A stretch of 64,000 nucleotides of DNA from NCBI RefSeq assembly GCF_014202645.1, contig NZ_JACHHG010000007.1, forward strand, positions 62,001-126,000, in the 5' to 3' direction. Both the position numbers and the translations under genes were made by a program. Shown piece by piece: positions 24,211 to 34,777 of the stretch. Under the pieces are notes generated by a model. The model searched no databases. It was given only the letters and a program-made list of their open reading frames with translations, and had not been told where the DNA came from. Position 1 is the stretch's first letter; every line of letters starts with the position of its first letter. This DNA comes from Deinobacterium chartae (lineage in GTDB: Bacteria; Deinococcota; Deinococci; Deinococcales; Deinococcaceae).

Positions 24211-24637
24211 AGAAATCCTTGCCCGCAACACCGCGCCCGCTTGGGGCGCGCTTCGGGCGGGGAACGCCAACGTTCCCCGTTTGCAATTCAAGCGTGGGCT
24301 CAGCGCCCGCACGCCTCTGGGCGAAACCCGAGGCGACCTCGAGGGCCCCGCCGCGCAGCCCAAAGAGGCTCTGTGGCGTTTGCGGGTCCGGGCGCAGGTT
24401 CAGGCGCGTTACGTCAATGCAGGTACGCGCGGTCGGTTGGTTTTGAGGGTAGGGTTTGAATAGAGCTCTGAGCCGCACAGAGCCGTTAGGGAGCTTATTC
24501 AGTGTACTCGCTCCAGCCTTTTCTGTCAATACCTAAGCAATATTATTTGAGCGAGGTACGCTCAAATGCGCACCGCGTCCCCGAGCCGCCTGCAGGCCTC
24601 GAGGAACCGCGGCGAAGGCAGCGCCGCCAGGGCGGAA
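24211..24637. other. 427-base gap with no gene seen
   Basis: No supported coding frame or tRNA is visible. The right part (24480-24560) is AT-rich, likely holding the promoter of the 119-aa gene. It also contains the inverted repeat TTTGAGCG, AGGTA, CGCTCAAA at 24546-24566. On the minus strand that repeat is followed by TAATATTG and may end the DUF512 gene transcript. Confidence 0.5.
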
Positions 24638-26092
<1,455 letters not shown>

Positions 26093-26206
26093 AAGCTTCT
26101 GATTCTAACAGGGAAACCCGCGAGCAATTCCGGCCAGGCTCACCAAGGCAGAAACGGCCCGCTTGGAATTGCGATGCTGCTCCGGGACGCCAGAAAGTGA
26201 GAATGC

Positions 26207-26212
26207 TACAGT
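26207..26212 (+). promoter_or_regulatory. Leaderless -10 hexamer for the phosphatidyltransferase gene
   Basis: TACAGT lies six bases before the GTG at 26219. Confidence 0.55.
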
Positions 26213-26218
26213 CGGTGC

Positions 26219-27052
26219 GTGGACCCGCTGTACGCCAAAAGCGTCAAACCTCGACCACGCGAGGAATACCTGAACTCGAGGCTGTTCCGGCCGCTGGCGC
26301 ACCTGCTGGTCGTTCCGCTGGCGCGCACCCGGATCACCCCGCCGCAGGTCGTGATGTTCCACACCGCCCTGGGCCTGCTGGCCGCCGTCTTGGTCGCGCG
26401 CGGAGGCGGCTGGGTTCCCGCGCTGCTGCTGCAGGTCAAGACCGTGCTCGACAACGCCGACGGTCAACTGGCCCGCGCGACCGACCAGACCAGCGAACTG
26501 GGCCGCTACCTCGACACCGAGATGGACCTGCTGGTCAACGCGGCGCTGTTCGCCGCGATCGGATCGGTCAGCGGCCAGTGGCTGCTGGCCGCGCTGGCCT
26601 TCTGCGTCATGACCCTGGTCCTGACCGTAGATTTCGTGTGGGAATCCGAGTACCGGGCGGCGCGCGGCGAGATCTTCCGCGACCCGCCCGTCCTCGAGGG
26701 AGGGTCCGTCCGGTTGCTGGTCCTGCTGCGGGCGTTTTACACCTTCTTTTATGTGCCGCAGGAGCGCTGGGTGCGCCGCTGGGGCGAGCGCAGGTTCCGT
26801 GCCGTGGTTGGCCCCTCACCCACAGGGGCCCAGCTCAAGGCCGCCCGGCTGGCTTATACCACCGGCAACACCGTGGCGGTGCTGGTCAACTTCGGTCTGA
26901 CCACGCAACTCGCGGCGGCAGGAGCGTGCCTGGCCCTGGGTCAACCGGTGGCGTACCTGTGGCTGGTGCTGTTGCAGGGCTTAACGGTCCTGTACCTGCA
27001 AAGCTACCGTGAACGCGCCGCGCGGCACGCCCTGCGTACACTGATCGCATGA
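26219..27052 (+). CDS. CDP-alcohol phosphatidyltransferase
   Basis: The 277-residue membrane enzyme has the family motif Dx2DGx2ARx8Gx3Dx3D: Asp78, Asp81, Gly82, Arg86, Gly95, Asp99 and Asp103 in [13 protein letters not shown] and [12 protein letters not shown]. It transfers a phosphatidyl group from CDP-diacylglycerol to an alcohol such as glycerol-phosphate, inositol-phosphate or serine. The acceptor cannot be told from sequence. Its stop overlaps the Nudix gene start (ATGA at 27049), although a separate TACACT element lies inside its last codons. Confidence 0.85.
   Translation: MDPLYAKSVKPRPREEYLNSRLFRPLAHLLVVPLARTRITPPQVVMFHTALGLLAAVLVARGGGWVPALLLQVKTVLDNADGQLARATDQTSELGRYLDTEMDLLVNAALFAAIGSVSGQWLLAALAFCVMTLVLTVDFVWESEYRAARGEIFRDPPVLEGGSVRLLVLLRAFYTFFYVPQERWVRRWGERRFRAVVGPSPTGAQLKAARLAYTTGNTVAVLVNFGLTTQLAAAGACLALGQPVAYLWLVLLQGLTVLYLQSYRERAARHALRTLIA
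27037..27042 (+). promoter_or_regulatory. Internal leaderless -10 hexamer for the Nudix gene
   Basis: TACACT lies six bases before the ATG at 27049, inside the coding end of the phosphatidyltransferase gene. Confidence 0.4.
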
Positions 27053-27453
27053 ACGTTCCGCTCACGACCGTAGGAGCCCTGGTGCGCGGCCCCTCGGGAC
27101 GCTTTCTGATCGTACGAACCACCAAGTGGCGCGGCAGCTGGGGTGTACCCGGCGGCAAGGTCGAGTACCTCGAAACCCTCGAGGCGGCCTTAACGCGCGA
27201 GTTTCTCGAGGAGACCGGGCTGCCCCTGACGGGCGTGCGCTTCGCACTGCTGCAGGAGGCGGTCAACAGTCCGGAATTCCACAAGGAGGCCCACTTCGTG
27301 CTGGTCAACTACTTCGCCGAGACCGACCGCGAGACCCTGATCCCCAACGAGGAGATCGCCGAGTACGCCTGGGTGAGCCTCGAGGAGGCCCTGACCTACC
27401 CGCTGAACTCGTTCACGGTGGCCTTGGTTCGGCGCGCGCAGGAGGCCGCGTGA
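27049..27453 (+). CDS. Nudix hydrolase
   Basis: The 134-residue protein has the Nudix box GX5EX7REUXEEXGU at about 36-58 ([20 protein letters not shown] then ETGL). The last Glu residues bind the catalytic metal. Nudix enzymes hydrolyse nucleoside diphosphates linked to another moiety; the substrate is unknown. The short chain and open C-terminal half suggest a housecleaning role. It overlaps the SDR gene start as GTGA (27450-27453). Confidence 0.9.
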   Translation: MNVPLTTVGALVRGPSGRFLIVRTTKWRGSWGVPGGKVEYLETLEAALTREFLEETGLPLTGVRFALLQEAVNSPEFHKEAHFVLVNYFAETDRETLIPNEEIAEYAWVSLEEALTYPLNSFTVALVRRAQEAA

Positions 27454-28169
27454 GTGGGGCGCGCCGCACGGCGCTGGTCACCGGATCCAGCGGCGGCATC
27501 GGGCGCGCCATCGCGCTGGGTCTGGCGCGCGAGGGCTTCGATGTGGTGGTGCACTATCGCTCCTCGGAGCAGCAGGCCGAGGAGGCCGTGGCCGAGATCG
27601 AAACACTCGGCGTGCGCGCCTGCGCCTTGCAGGCCGATGTCACCGACCCGCATCAGGCCGAGCGGCTGGTCCTGGGCGCACACGCGGCCTTCGGAGGCTT
27701 GGGGGTGCTGGTCAACAACGTGGGCAACTACGTGCACAAGCCGCTGCTGGAGACCTCGGTGGACGAGTGGCGCGACATGCTCGACTCGAACCTGTCGTCC
27801 ACCTTCTACACCTGCCGCAGCGCGATTCCGCTGCTGCGCGAGGCGCGCTGGGGCCGCATCGTGAACATCGGTTACGCCGGAGCGCAGCACCTGCTGGCCC
27901 GCCCGGGCATCGTGCCGTACGCGATTGCCAAGAGCGGCGTGATCGCCCTGACCCGCGCGATTGCCAAGACCGAGGTGAAGTACGGCATCTCGGCCAACGT
28001 GGTGGCCCCGGGCGTGATCGAGAATTCGGTGTCCCAGCCCATGACCGAGATCCCGGCGGGCCGCTCCGGCACCCTCGAGGAGATGGCCGAGGCGGTCTTG
28101 GGCTTCGTGCGGGCCAGCGAATACATCACCGGTCAGGTCCTCGAGGTCTCGGGCGGCTGGAATCTCTAG
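27450..28169 (+). CDS. Short-chain dehydrogenase/reductase with catalytic serine replaced
   Basis: The 239-residue SDR has TGSSGGIG (11-18) for NAD(P) and NNVGN (89-93), Asn114 (DSNLSS) and Tyr157-Lys161 (YAIAK). The segment that normally holds the catalytic serine reads VNIGYAGAQ, with Tyr142 at the serine position. Glycine precedes it, as in FabG (IGS). Loss of this Ser would impair carbonyl reduction, though some SDR proteins with variants act on special substrates. The GTG start has GGAGG (27441-27445) four bases upstream and overlaps the Nudix stop. Confidence 0.85.
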   Translation: MSGARRTALVTGSSGGIGRAIALGLAREGFDVVVHYRSSEQQAEEAVAEIETLGVRACALQADVTDPHQAERLVLGAHAAFGGLGVLVNNVGNYVHKPLLETSVDEWRDMLDSNLSSTFYTCRSAIPLLREARWGRIVNIGYAGAQHLLARPGIVPYAIAKSGVIALTRAIAKTEVKYGISANVVAPGVIENSVSQPMTEIPAGRSGTLEEMAEAVLGFVRASEYITGQVLEVSGGWNL

Positions 28170-28282
28170 TGATAAGAGGTTAGCAGTATCATTTTTACCT
28201 CGAGCTGAATCTATCAAACTAATACCGATTGATTCGGATTTCTCCCAGGGAAACTCCTGAGGGGCACATCCTCTTCTGGCCT

Positions 28283-28304
28283 TATATTGATAACATGTTC
28301 TCAA
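28283..28304 (+). promoter_or_regulatory. Leaderless promoter and operator-like palindrome of the AztD-like gene
   Basis: TATATT (28283-28288) lies six bases before the ATG at 28295. The 18-bp near-palindrome TTGATAACATGTTCTCAA (28287-28304, one mismatched pair) is centred on the start codon. A repressor bound there would block transcription start; zinc control by a Zur-type protein is a guess from the gene's function. Confidence 0.5.
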
Positions 28305-29467
28305 GAATGACGTCTTTGCTGCTGACCGCCGCCCTAAGCGCCTCCTCCGCCCTGGCCCAGGATCACTCTCACGCCTCGGCGGTGCGTATCGCCTTTGCCG
28401 ACGCCCGCAACCACACCCTCGGTGTTCTCGACCTCGAGACGGGCAAGGTGGTGGCCTCCTTCGGCACGCCCGGCAAGATCAGCGGCATCTATCCGGTACC
28501 CGGCGGACAGTACGCCATGGCCATCCACCGCGATCACAACCGCGTCACCGTGCTGCACTCGGGCTACAGCGCGGTTGACCACGGCGACCACAAGGACCTC
28601 CTCGAGGGCGCTCCGTACGTACTGCAGACCCTCAACACCGGTCGCCAGCCCACCCACTACTGGGCGCACGGCGACCACATCGCCGTGGTGAACGACCAAG
28701 ACGGCACCGTCGCGGTCCTCGACCGCAACCTCCTCGGCGTCAGCCTCGACTTTCAGGAGATCAAGACCGAAGCTCCCGATCACAGCGCTGCCGTCGTGCT
28801 GGGCGACAAGGTACTCAACGGCTACTCCAAGCTCGCCAAAGTCGATGCCTATAACCTGGCCGACGGCGCTCTGGCGGCCTCTTTCCCCGGCTGCCCCTCG
28901 CTGCACGGCGAGGCCACGCTCGGCAAGACGGCCGCCTTCGGCTGCAGCGACGGCGTGCTGATGATCCGCGAGAACCAGGGTCAACTCGTGGCCCACAAGA
29001 TCAGCAACCCCGCCGGAACCCCCGCAAACACGCGCGTCAGCACCCTGGCAGCCCATGACGGCGCCCCGGTCATGCTGGGCAACTTCGGTCAGGGGCTGGC
29101 CCTGATCGACCCGGTCCGCAACAGCCTCACCCCCGTTCCCCTGCCGGCCAACCCGATCAAGTTCGACTTCGCGCAGGGCGGCCGGTCCATCGTGGTGCTG
29201 ACCGCCGACGGACAGCTGAACCGACTGGGCCTCAACGGTCAACCGATCGCCCGGGTCGCGGTGACCGCACCGTACGACTCCCGCGTTCAAGATGCGCCGC
29301 GCCCCTCCATGGCGGTGATGGACGGCGTGGCCTTCGTCAGCCACCCCGGCGCAGGCGAAGTCCTCGAGGTGAGCCTCGAGGACCTGCAGGTCAAACGCCG
29401 GCACCAGGTCGGCGGCACCCCTACCGCGCTGACCGTGCTGTCGCTCGAGGGTGCGCTCAAGCACTAA
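28295..29467 (+). CDS. AztD-like secreted metallochaperone (beta-propeller)
   Basis: The 390-residue protein has a signal peptide (ATG at 28295 or at 28307, MTSLLLTAALSASSALAQ) and then a beta-propeller of WD40-like strands (AVRIAFADARNHTLGVLDLE, KLAKVDAYNLADG). His-rich segments DHSHAS, HRDHNR, VDHGDHKDL and HYWAHGDH match the AztD family, which delivers zinc to a periplasmic ABC-transporter binding protein. Four to six His could bind metal. No znuABC genes are in the window. YncE-like proteins of other function are the main alternative. Confidence 0.7.
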   Translation: MFSRMTSLLLTAALSASSALAQDHSHASAVRIAFADARNHTLGVLDLETGKVVASFGTPGKISGIYPVPGGQYAMAIHRDHNRVTVLHSGYSAVDHGDHKDLLEGAPYVLQTLNTGRQPTHYWAHGDHIAVVNDQDGTVAVLDRNLLGVSLDFQEIKTEAPDHSAAVVLGDKVLNGYSKLAKVDAYNLADGALAASFPGCPSLHGEATLGKTAAFGCSDGVLMIRENQGQLVAHKISNPAGTPANTRVSTLAAHDGAPVMLGNFGQGLALIDPVRNSLTPVPLPANPIKFDFAQGGRSIVVLTADGQLNRLGLNGQPIARVAVTAPYDSRVQDAPRPSMAVMDGVAFVSHPGAGEVLEVSLEDLQVKRRHQVGGTPTALTVLSLEGALKH

Positions 29468-29482
29468 AGCGCGCGGCCCGGT

Positions 29483-29932
29483 TTACCAGGCGTGAAGCTG
29501 CCGCATGGCCTCGAAGGCCCCTACCGCCGCCGAGACCGCCAGGTTCAGCGAGCGGCCCTGCCCGGGCATCGGAAAGGTCAGCAGGTCCACCTCGGCCCTG
29601 AGCCACGCGGGCAACCCGCGCGACTCGGGGCCGAACACCAGGTAGTCGCCGGGCTGGTAGCGCGGCTCGGTGTAGCGCCGCGTCGCGTGCGCCGAGAACC
29701 CGAAAAAGCGCGCCTGCGGCCCGGCGAAGTCGCGCAGCGCCTGCCAGTCACGGTGCTCGTGCCAGTTGAGGTGCTCGAGGTAGTCCATCGCCGAGCGCTG
29801 CACCGCCGCGTCGCGCAGATGAAACCCAAAGGGCCGCACCAGATGCAGCGTGGCGCCCAGCACCGCACAGGTGCGGGCCACGCTGCCCACGTTTCCGGCC
29901 ATCTCGGGCTCGAACAGGACCACGTGAATCAC
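29483..29932 (-). CDS. trmL: tRNA (cytidine/uridine-34 2'-O)-methyltransferase
   Basis: The 149-residue SPOUT enzyme has the family motifs [32 protein letters not shown] and [23 protein letters not shown], the knotted AdoMet site. It methylates the wobble ribose of leucine tRNAs in E. coli. The start overlaps ispF by ATGA (29929-29932). Confidence 0.88.
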   Translation of the reverse strand: MIHVVLFEPEMAGNVGSVARTCAVLGATLHLVRPFGFHLRDAAVQRSAMDYLEHLNWHEHRDWQALRDFAGPQARFFGFSAHATRRYTEPRYQPGDYLVFGPESRGLPAWLRAEVDLLTFPMPGQGRSLNLAVSAAVGAFEAMRQLHAW

Positions 29933-30405
29933 GCCATACGCCCCAGCAGCACGGTCGAGCGCGCCTGCACGTGCGCGGGGGCCAGCCCCTCGCTGGTCTT
30001 GAAGGACACCCCCACCTGATCGGCGGGCAGCCCCAGCAACTCGGCCACCCGCGCCGCGATGCGTGCGCGCAGCGGCCCCAGCTTGGGCCGGTCCAGCGTG
30101 ACCACCACCGCCACGTTCAGCGGCGCATATCCTTTTGCCCGCACCTGCCGCAGGGCCTCCTCGAGGATGCGGGCGCTGTCCAGGCCCGCGTTTTCAGGAG
30201 CGGTATCCGGGAAGAGCTGCCCGATATCTCCCAGGGCCAGCCCCGAAAGCAGCGCGTCGGCCACCGCGTGCAGCAGCGCGTCGCCGTCGCTGTGGGCCAC
30301 GCTGCCGTGCGGCGAGCCCGCGATTTCCACCCCGCCCAGCACCAGGCGGCGGCCCACCTCGAGGCGGTGAGCGTCTTCTCCGTATCCGATCCGGTAGTCC
30401 AGCAT
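29929..30405 (-). CDS. ispF: 2-C-methyl-D-erythritol 2,4-cyclodiphosphate synthase
   Basis: The 158-residue protein starts [16 protein letters not shown], with the zinc-binding Asp-x-His. It has [19 protein letters not shown] (third metal His) and [15 protein letters not shown], and ends [14 protein letters not shown]. These match IspF of the non-mevalonate isoprenoid pathway, which forms the cyclic diphosphate from CDP-ME phosphate. The start at 30405 has TACGCT six bases upstream on the minus strand. It overlaps trmL and is probably co-transcribed with it. Confidence 0.93.
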   Translation of the reverse strand: MLDYRIGYGEDAHRLEVGRRLVLGGVEIAGSPHGSVAHSDGDALLHAVADALLSGLALGDIGQLFPDTAPENAGLDSARILEEALRQVRAKGYAPLNVAVVVTLDRPKLGPLRARIAARVAELLGLPADQVGVSFKTSEGLAPAHVQARSTVLLGRMA

Positions 30406-30411
30406 GCGCCC

Positions 30412-30417
30412 AGCGTA
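30412..30417 (-). promoter_or_regulatory. Leaderless -10 hexamer for ispF
   Basis: TACGCT on the minus strand lies six bases before the ATG at 30405. Confidence 0.5.
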
Positions 30418-30487
30418 AAGGACCGGGCCCAGGCGCGCCAAATGGACGATTCCACCCGGCAGGAAAGCAGCTTGGACTGCTCCGCTA

Positions 30488-30493
30488 TAGAAT
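30488..30493 (+). promoter_or_regulatory. Leaderless -10 hexamer for the EamA transporter gene
   Basis: TAGAAT lies seven bases before the ATG at 30501, which decides that start over the upstream ATG at 30492. Confidence 0.5.
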
Positions 30494-30500
30494 GCCCTTT

Positions 30501-31364
30501 ATGTCAAGGCACGCCCTGGGAATTCTGTTGCTGATCGCCGTAACCCTGATCTGGGGCAGCACCTTCGCACTGGTCAAAGATGCCACCCACAGCATCAGCC
30601 CCGCCGTGCTGATCGCCTGGCGCTTCACGGTCGCCCTCGTTCCGCTGCTGTTTTTTCTGCACGGCGACCGCACGCTCTGGCGCGACGGCATCCTGCTCGG
30701 CGCGATGGCCATGGTCAGTTACGCCACCCAGACCATCGGCTTGCAGTACACCAGCGCCAACCGCGGTGCGTTTATCACCGGTCTGAACGTCGTGATGGTG
30801 CCGCTCGCGGTCGCCGCGCTGGGCGGACGCCGCATCACGCCCGCCGTGTGGGCGGCGGTGGCCGTGGCTCTGGGCGGCATCGCCCTGCTGTCGTTCGAGG
30901 GCGGCCCGATCAACGTTGGAGACGCCTGGATCTTCGCCTGCGCGGTAGCTTACGTCGCCTACATCGTGTACCTCGAGCGGGTCGCGGGTCAGCACCGCAC
31001 CCTGCCGCTCGCGGCGGTGCAGGTGCTGACCGTGGCCGTGCTGGGCTGGCTGTGGGTGGCCCCCCAGGCACTTTCGGGCAGCAGCATCGCCCTGCCAGCC
31101 GACCTGTGGGGCGCGGTCTTGTACCTGGGAGTGATCGCCACGGCGGGCACCACGCTGCTGCAAACGCTGGGGCAAAAGTACGTCTCGGCGCCGGAAGCCG
31201 CCCTGATCTACGCCCTCGAGCCGGTCGCGGCAGCGGTGTTCGCCTACTTCTGGATTCACGAGGTGGTGGGTCCGCGCGGCCTGCTGGGCGGCCTGCTGGT
31301 GGTGATCGGGATGGCGCTCAGCCAGCTACCCGAGCGCAAGCGCATCGTACCGCTCTCCGAGTAA
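30501..31364 (+). CDS. EamA/DMT-family transporter
   Basis: The 287-residue membrane protein has ten predicted helices in two EamA repeats. The first opens ILLLIAVTLIWGSTFALVKDA and the second includes VIATAGTTLLQTLGQKYVSA and YALEPVAAAVFAYFWIHE. Members export small metabolites or drugs; the substrate is unknown. The start at 30501 follows the leaderless -10 best. The upstream open frame belongs to the ispF antisense side and is not coding. Confidence 0.88.
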   Translation: MSRHALGILLLIAVTLIWGSTFALVKDATHSISPAVLIAWRFTVALVPLLFFLHGDRTLWRDGILLGAMAMVSYATQTIGLQYTSANRGAFITGLNVVMVPLAVAALGGRRITPAVWAAVAVALGGIALLSFEGGPINVGDAWIFACAVAYVAYIVYLERVAGQHRTLPLAAVQVLTVAVLGWLWVAPQALSGSSIALPADLWGAVLYLGVIATAGTTLLQTLGQKYVSAPEAALIYALEPVAAAVFAYFWIHEVVGPRGLLGGLLVVIGMALSQLPERKRIVPLSE

Positions 31365-31376
31365 CGCGGCGGCCTC

Positions 31377-31408
31377 GCGGCGGGACGCGTCCAAGCGCGT
31401 CCCGCCGC
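31377..31408 (+). terminator. Terminator after the EamA gene
   Basis: GCGGCGGGACGCG (31377-31389) and its complement (31396-31408) form a 13-bp stem with a 6-base loop, followed by TGCCTTTGT. Confidence 0.75.
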
Positions 31409-31416
31409 TGCCTTTG

Positions 31417-32292
31417 TCAGCCCGCGGGCGGCTCGAGGTCCAGCACCACCACTTCGGGCGCGCAGGCCCAGCGCACCGGCAGCATCGATACCCCCAGCCC
31501 GCGCGACACGAAACCGGGGGCTGGCCCGCGCACGAAACCTTGCACGAAGCGCTCGCCGTACCTCGAGGCGGTGCGCAGCGCTCCCACGAGCGGCAAACGC
31601 ACCTGCCCGCCGTGGGTGTGCCCGCTGAGCGTCAGCCCCACCCGGGTGGGCACCTCGGGCAACAGGTCCGGGTTGTGGCTCATCAGCAGCCACGCTCCGG
31701 TCGCTGGGGCCCCCGCAAGCGCGGCACCCAGGTCGGGCCGGCCCCACCAGAAGTCGTCTACCCCGGCCAGGTACAGGTCCGGGCGCAGCCGCACCCCCTG
31801 GTTGGTCAGGATGCGCACTCCGGCCGCACTCAGGGCGTTGCCGAAGGCCGCAAGGCGCGCGTTCGCCTCCTGGTGGGCCGCTTGCCAGCGCCGCACGTAC
31901 GCGCCGAAGCTGCCGTAGTCGTGGTTGCCCCACACGCCCCACACCCCCAGCGGTGCGCGCAGCCGCGACAGTTCGGCGATCAAATCGCGTGGGCTGCCCT
32001 CGAGGTCCGTGTCCACAAAATCCCCGGTCATCACGATCAGTTCGGGCCGCGCCTCGAGGGCAGCGTCTACCCAGGCACGCACCGACCCGGTTCCGATGAA
32101 GGGCCCGTAGTGCAGGTCCGAGAGCATCACCACCCGCAGCGGTGTCCGCAGGCCGGGCAGCGGAGCACGGTGCCGGTTCACCTCGAAGCGGTAAACCTGG
32201 GCGACCGCGCCGCCCCCGCCCAGGGTCGCCAACACCCCCAAACCGCCCAGGGTACGTCGCAGAAAAACACGGCGGGAGATGCGCTCGCTCAT
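31417..32292 (-). CDS. Tat-exported calcineurin-like metallophosphoesterase
   Basis: A twin-arginine signal (SRRVFLRR then TLGGLGVLATLGGGGAVA) precedes a metallophosphoesterase domain: VMLSDLHYG, MTGDFVDTD, WGNHDYG, LMSHNPDLLP and SGHTHGGQVRLP. These supply the two-metal site. It resembles YkuE/YaeI-type phosphodiesterases, which act at the membrane, sometimes on lipid-linked substrates. The start follows TAGGGT by six bases. Confidence 0.9.
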   Translation of the reverse strand: MSERISRRVFLRRTLGGLGVLATLGGGGAVAQVYRFEVNRHRAPLPGLRTPLRVVMLSDLHYGPFIGTGSVRAWVDAALEARPELIVMTGDFVDTDLEGSPRDLIAELSRLRAPLGVWGVWGNHDYGSFGAYVRRWQAAHQEANARLAAFGNALSAAGVRILTNQGVRLRPDLYLAGVDDFWWGRPDLGAALAGAPATGAWLLMSHNPDLLPEVPTRVGLTLSGHTHGGQVRLPLVGALRTASRYGERFVQGFVRGPAPGFVSRGLGVSMLPVRWACAPEVVVLDLEPPAG

Positions 32293-32298
32293 GCTTTT

Positions 32299-32304
32299 AC
32301 CCTA
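32299..32304 (-). promoter_or_regulatory. Leaderless -10 hexamer for the phosphoesterase gene
   Basis: TAGGGT on the minus strand lies six bases before the ATG at 32292. Confidence 0.45.
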
Positions 32305-32387
32305 AGCGGCAGCCATGAGGGGTGCATCTGCCCCGAGGGCATAGACCCCTGCCCGTCCGGCTACGCCGCACCCTGCCCGGCGCGCGG

Positions 32388-32393
32388 TATGCT
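32388..32393 (+). promoter_or_regulatory. Leaderless -10 hexamer for the amidohydrolase gene
   Basis: TATGCT lies eight bases before the ATG at 32402. Confidence 0.5.
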
Positions 32394-32401
32394 GCGGGCT
32401 G

Positions 32402-33925
32402 ATGCACACAATCCTGCTTGCCGACATCCTGACCCAGGATCCCTCCCGCCCCCGCGCCGAAGGTGTGCTGATCGCAGCCGGACGCGTGATCGCACTCGGT
32501 TCACGCGAGGAGCTGTTGGCCATCGCCCCCCGCGCCGAAGTTTCGGACCTGCGCGGCAGCCTGCTCACGCCCGGCCTGACCGACGCGCACCTGCACCTGG
32601 TCGGTTACGGCTTCGCGCTGGGCCGCGCCCACCTCGAGGGGTCACGCAGCGTCGCCGAGCTGGGCGCGCGCCTGCGCGCGTTCGCTGCCGAGCAGCCCGA
32701 GGGCTGGCTGCTCGGCAACGGTTACCTGCTCTCCGAACTGGGCCTCTCCGACTACCCCACCGCCGCCGAGCTCGACGCGATCGTGTCCGACCGGCCGGTG
32801 CTGCTGTGGTCGCGCGACCTGCACTCGGCCTGGGCCAACTCGAGGGCGCTGGAACTCGCGGGCCTGAGCGCAGCGACCCCGGACCCCGAGGGCGGGCGGA
32901 TCGTACGCGACGCGAGCGGCAACCCCTCGGGCGTGCTGCTCGAACTGGCGACCCGTCTGGTGGCGCGGGCCATACCCGAACCGACCGAGCAGGACATTCT
33001 GGAAGCCGCGCGCCGCGCGGTGGCGCAGATGCGCGCGTACGGCTACACCGCCGTGCACACCATGGCCTCGGAACCTCCCCGGTTCCTGCGGGCCCTGCAC
33101 GCCCTCGAGGCGGCCGGAGAGCTGCCCTTGCGGGTGTGGGCCTGCCTGCCGCACACGTCCCTCGAGGCGGCGCGCACGGCCGGATTGCAGGCGGGCACCG
33201 GGGACCGCGTGCGGGTGGGCGGCATCAAGTTCTTCGCCGACGGTGCGCTGGGCAGCCGCACCGCGTGGCTGCACGCGCCGGGTTTCGCGGACGGCAGTGG
33301 GACCGGCATTCCGCTCGACCCGCCGGAGCTGATCGAGGCGCGCGGCCGCGAAGCCCTCGAGTTGGGTCTGATCCCAACCGTGCACGCCATCGGGGACCGC
33401 GCCAACACCGAGGTGCTGGACGTGTTCGAGCGCCTCAAACCGCTGGCTGATGCGCGCGGCGTGCGGCTGCGCCTCGAGCACGCACAGCACCTGCGCGAAG
33501 CGGACCTGCCGCGCTTCGCGCAGCTCGGGGTCACCGTCTCGCCGCAGCCGGTGCACCTGATTCAGGATGCCGCCTCGGTGCGCACGCTGCTGCCGCACCT
33601 CGAGGCGGGCACTTACGCTTTCCGGCGGCTGCTCGACTCGGGAGCCCTGCTGGCCTTTGGCTCGGACGCCCCGGTGGCCGATCCGGACCCGCTGCTGTCG
33701 TTCCGCTCGGCGGTGGAACGCCTCGACGACGAAGGACAGGTTTTTGGTCCGTCCGAGCGCATCACGCTGGAGGAAACGCTGTTTGCACACACGCGCGGCC
33801 CGGCGCTGGCGGTGGGCTGGCAGGACTACGGCGTGGTGCGCCCCGGAGCGCGCGCGGACTTCACGCGCTGGGACCGTTTGGGCGGCGAGCGCGAGGCGCT
33901 GACCTTCAGCGAGTCGCAGGTTTGA
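32402..33925 (+). CDS. Amidohydrolase of the YtcJ type
   Basis: The 507-residue protein has the amidohydrolase metal motif HLH at 63-65 (TDAHLHLVG), the GGIKFFADGALGSRT segment, HAIGDRANTEVL, RLEHAQHL and a late FGSDAPVADPDPL. This matches the YtcJ/Amidohydro_3 subfamily, which includes enzymes that hydrolyse N-formyl or other amide bonds. The substrate is unknown. It is flanked by unrelated genes. Confidence 0.88.
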   Translation: MHTILLADILTQDPSRPRAEGVLIAAGRVIALGSREELLAIAPRAEVSDLRGSLLTPGLTDAHLHLVGYGFALGRAHLEGSRSVAELGARLRAFAAEQPEGWLLGNGYLLSELGLSDYPTAAELDAIVSDRPVLLWSRDLHSAWANSRALELAGLSAATPDPEGGRIVRDASGNPSGVLLELATRLVARAIPEPTEQDILEAARRAVAQMRAYGYTAVHTMASEPPRFLRALHALEAAGELPLRVWACLPHTSLEAARTAGLQAGTGDRVRVGGIKFFADGALGSRTAWLHAPGFADGSGTGIPLDPPELIEARGREALELGLIPTVHAIGDRANTEVLDVFERLKPLADARGVRLRLEHAQHLREADLPRFAQLGVTVSPQPVHLIQDAASVRTLLPHLEAGTYAFRRLLDSGALLAFGSDAPVADPDPLLSFRSAVERLDDEGQVFGPSERITLEETLFAHTRGPALAVGWQDYGVVRPGARADFTRWDRLGGEREALTFSESQV

Positions 33926-34115
33926 ATCGCGGGCGGCGGGAGCACCGGTGGTCAGGACCATCGCAGCCAGAATCCAGGTGCGTCAAGGCAGCTCTTCCGT
34001 TCCCGAGATGTCCAGGCACGGTGCAGCCTCTGCCCTGAACGCTCGCTGAGCGCGCCCGTTGGGCGATGGTAGGCACCCGAACGGTCTGCGGGCTCTGCCG
34101 GGCGGACAATAGGGC

Positions 34116-34661
34116 ATGGAACCTTCCCGATTTGAGGTCGCCACGCTGGCAGGCGGCTGTTTCTGGTGCCTCGAGGCCGTATACGACGATCTCAGGGGTG
34201 TGACCGACGTGGTGTCCGGCTACATGGGCGGCCACGTGGCAAACCCCGATTACCGTCAGGTGTGCACGGGTGATACCGGCCATGCCGAGGTCGTACAGAT
34301 CACCTTCGAGCCCGAGCAGGTGTCTTTCCGGCAACTGCTCGAGGTGTTTTTCACCATTCATGACCCGACCACCCTCAACCGTCAGGGCGCCGACGTGGGA
34401 ACCCAGTACCGTTCGGCAGTGTTCTACCACTCGGAAGAACAGCGCCGCACCGCCGAGGAGGTGATCGCGGAGCTCGGGGCCCAGGGGGTGTGGCCCGCTC
34501 CGATCGTGACCGAGCTCTCTCCGGCGTCCACCTTTTATCCGGCGGAGGAGTATCACCAGGAGTACTTTGCCCGGAACCCGGCGCAGCCGTACTGTCAGGT
34601 CGTGATCGCCCCCAAGGTGGCCAAGTTCCGCAGCAGATACCTCGCCGAACTCAAGCGCTAG
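34116..34661 (+). CDS. msrA: Peptide-methionine (S)-S-oxide reductase
   Basis: The 181-residue protein has the catalytic motif GCFWC (Cys15, Cys18) and the family signatures [39 protein letters not shown] and [15 protein letters not shown]. It reduces methionine sulfoxide in proteins, relevant to oxidative-stress resistance. The start codon follows GACAAT by five bases. The 190-base gap upstream shows no gene. Confidence 0.95.
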   Translation: MEPSRFEVATLAGGCFWCLEAVYDDLRGVTDVVSGYMGGHVANPDYRQVCTGDTGHAEVVQITFEPEQVSFRQLLEVFFTIHDPTTLNRQGADVGTQYRSAVFYHSEEQRRTAEEVIAELGAQGVWPAPIVTELSPASTFYPAEEYHQEYFARNPAQPYCQVVIAPKVAKFRSRYLAELKR

Positions 34662-34666
34662 TCCCA

Positions 34667-34690
34667 AAGGCCCCGGATCGATGGGGCCTT
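34667..34690 (+). terminator. Terminator after msrA
   Basis: AAGGCCCC (34667-34674), eight-base loop, GGGGCCTT (34683-34690), starting five bases after the msrA stop. Confidence 0.7.
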
Positions 34691-34777
34691 CGCTGTTTGA
34701 GGGGGTGGAGAATCCTTCCCCCTTTTCTCACTATTTTAATCTTGTAAAAACTGAATATGAGAACAAGGAGAGAGGCC

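Noticed and set aside
24546-24566. TTTGAGCG inverted repeat as an operator
   Set aside because: It lies at the 3' end of the DUF512 gene and could equally be a weak terminator; no divergent promoter is evident, so it is not listed separately.
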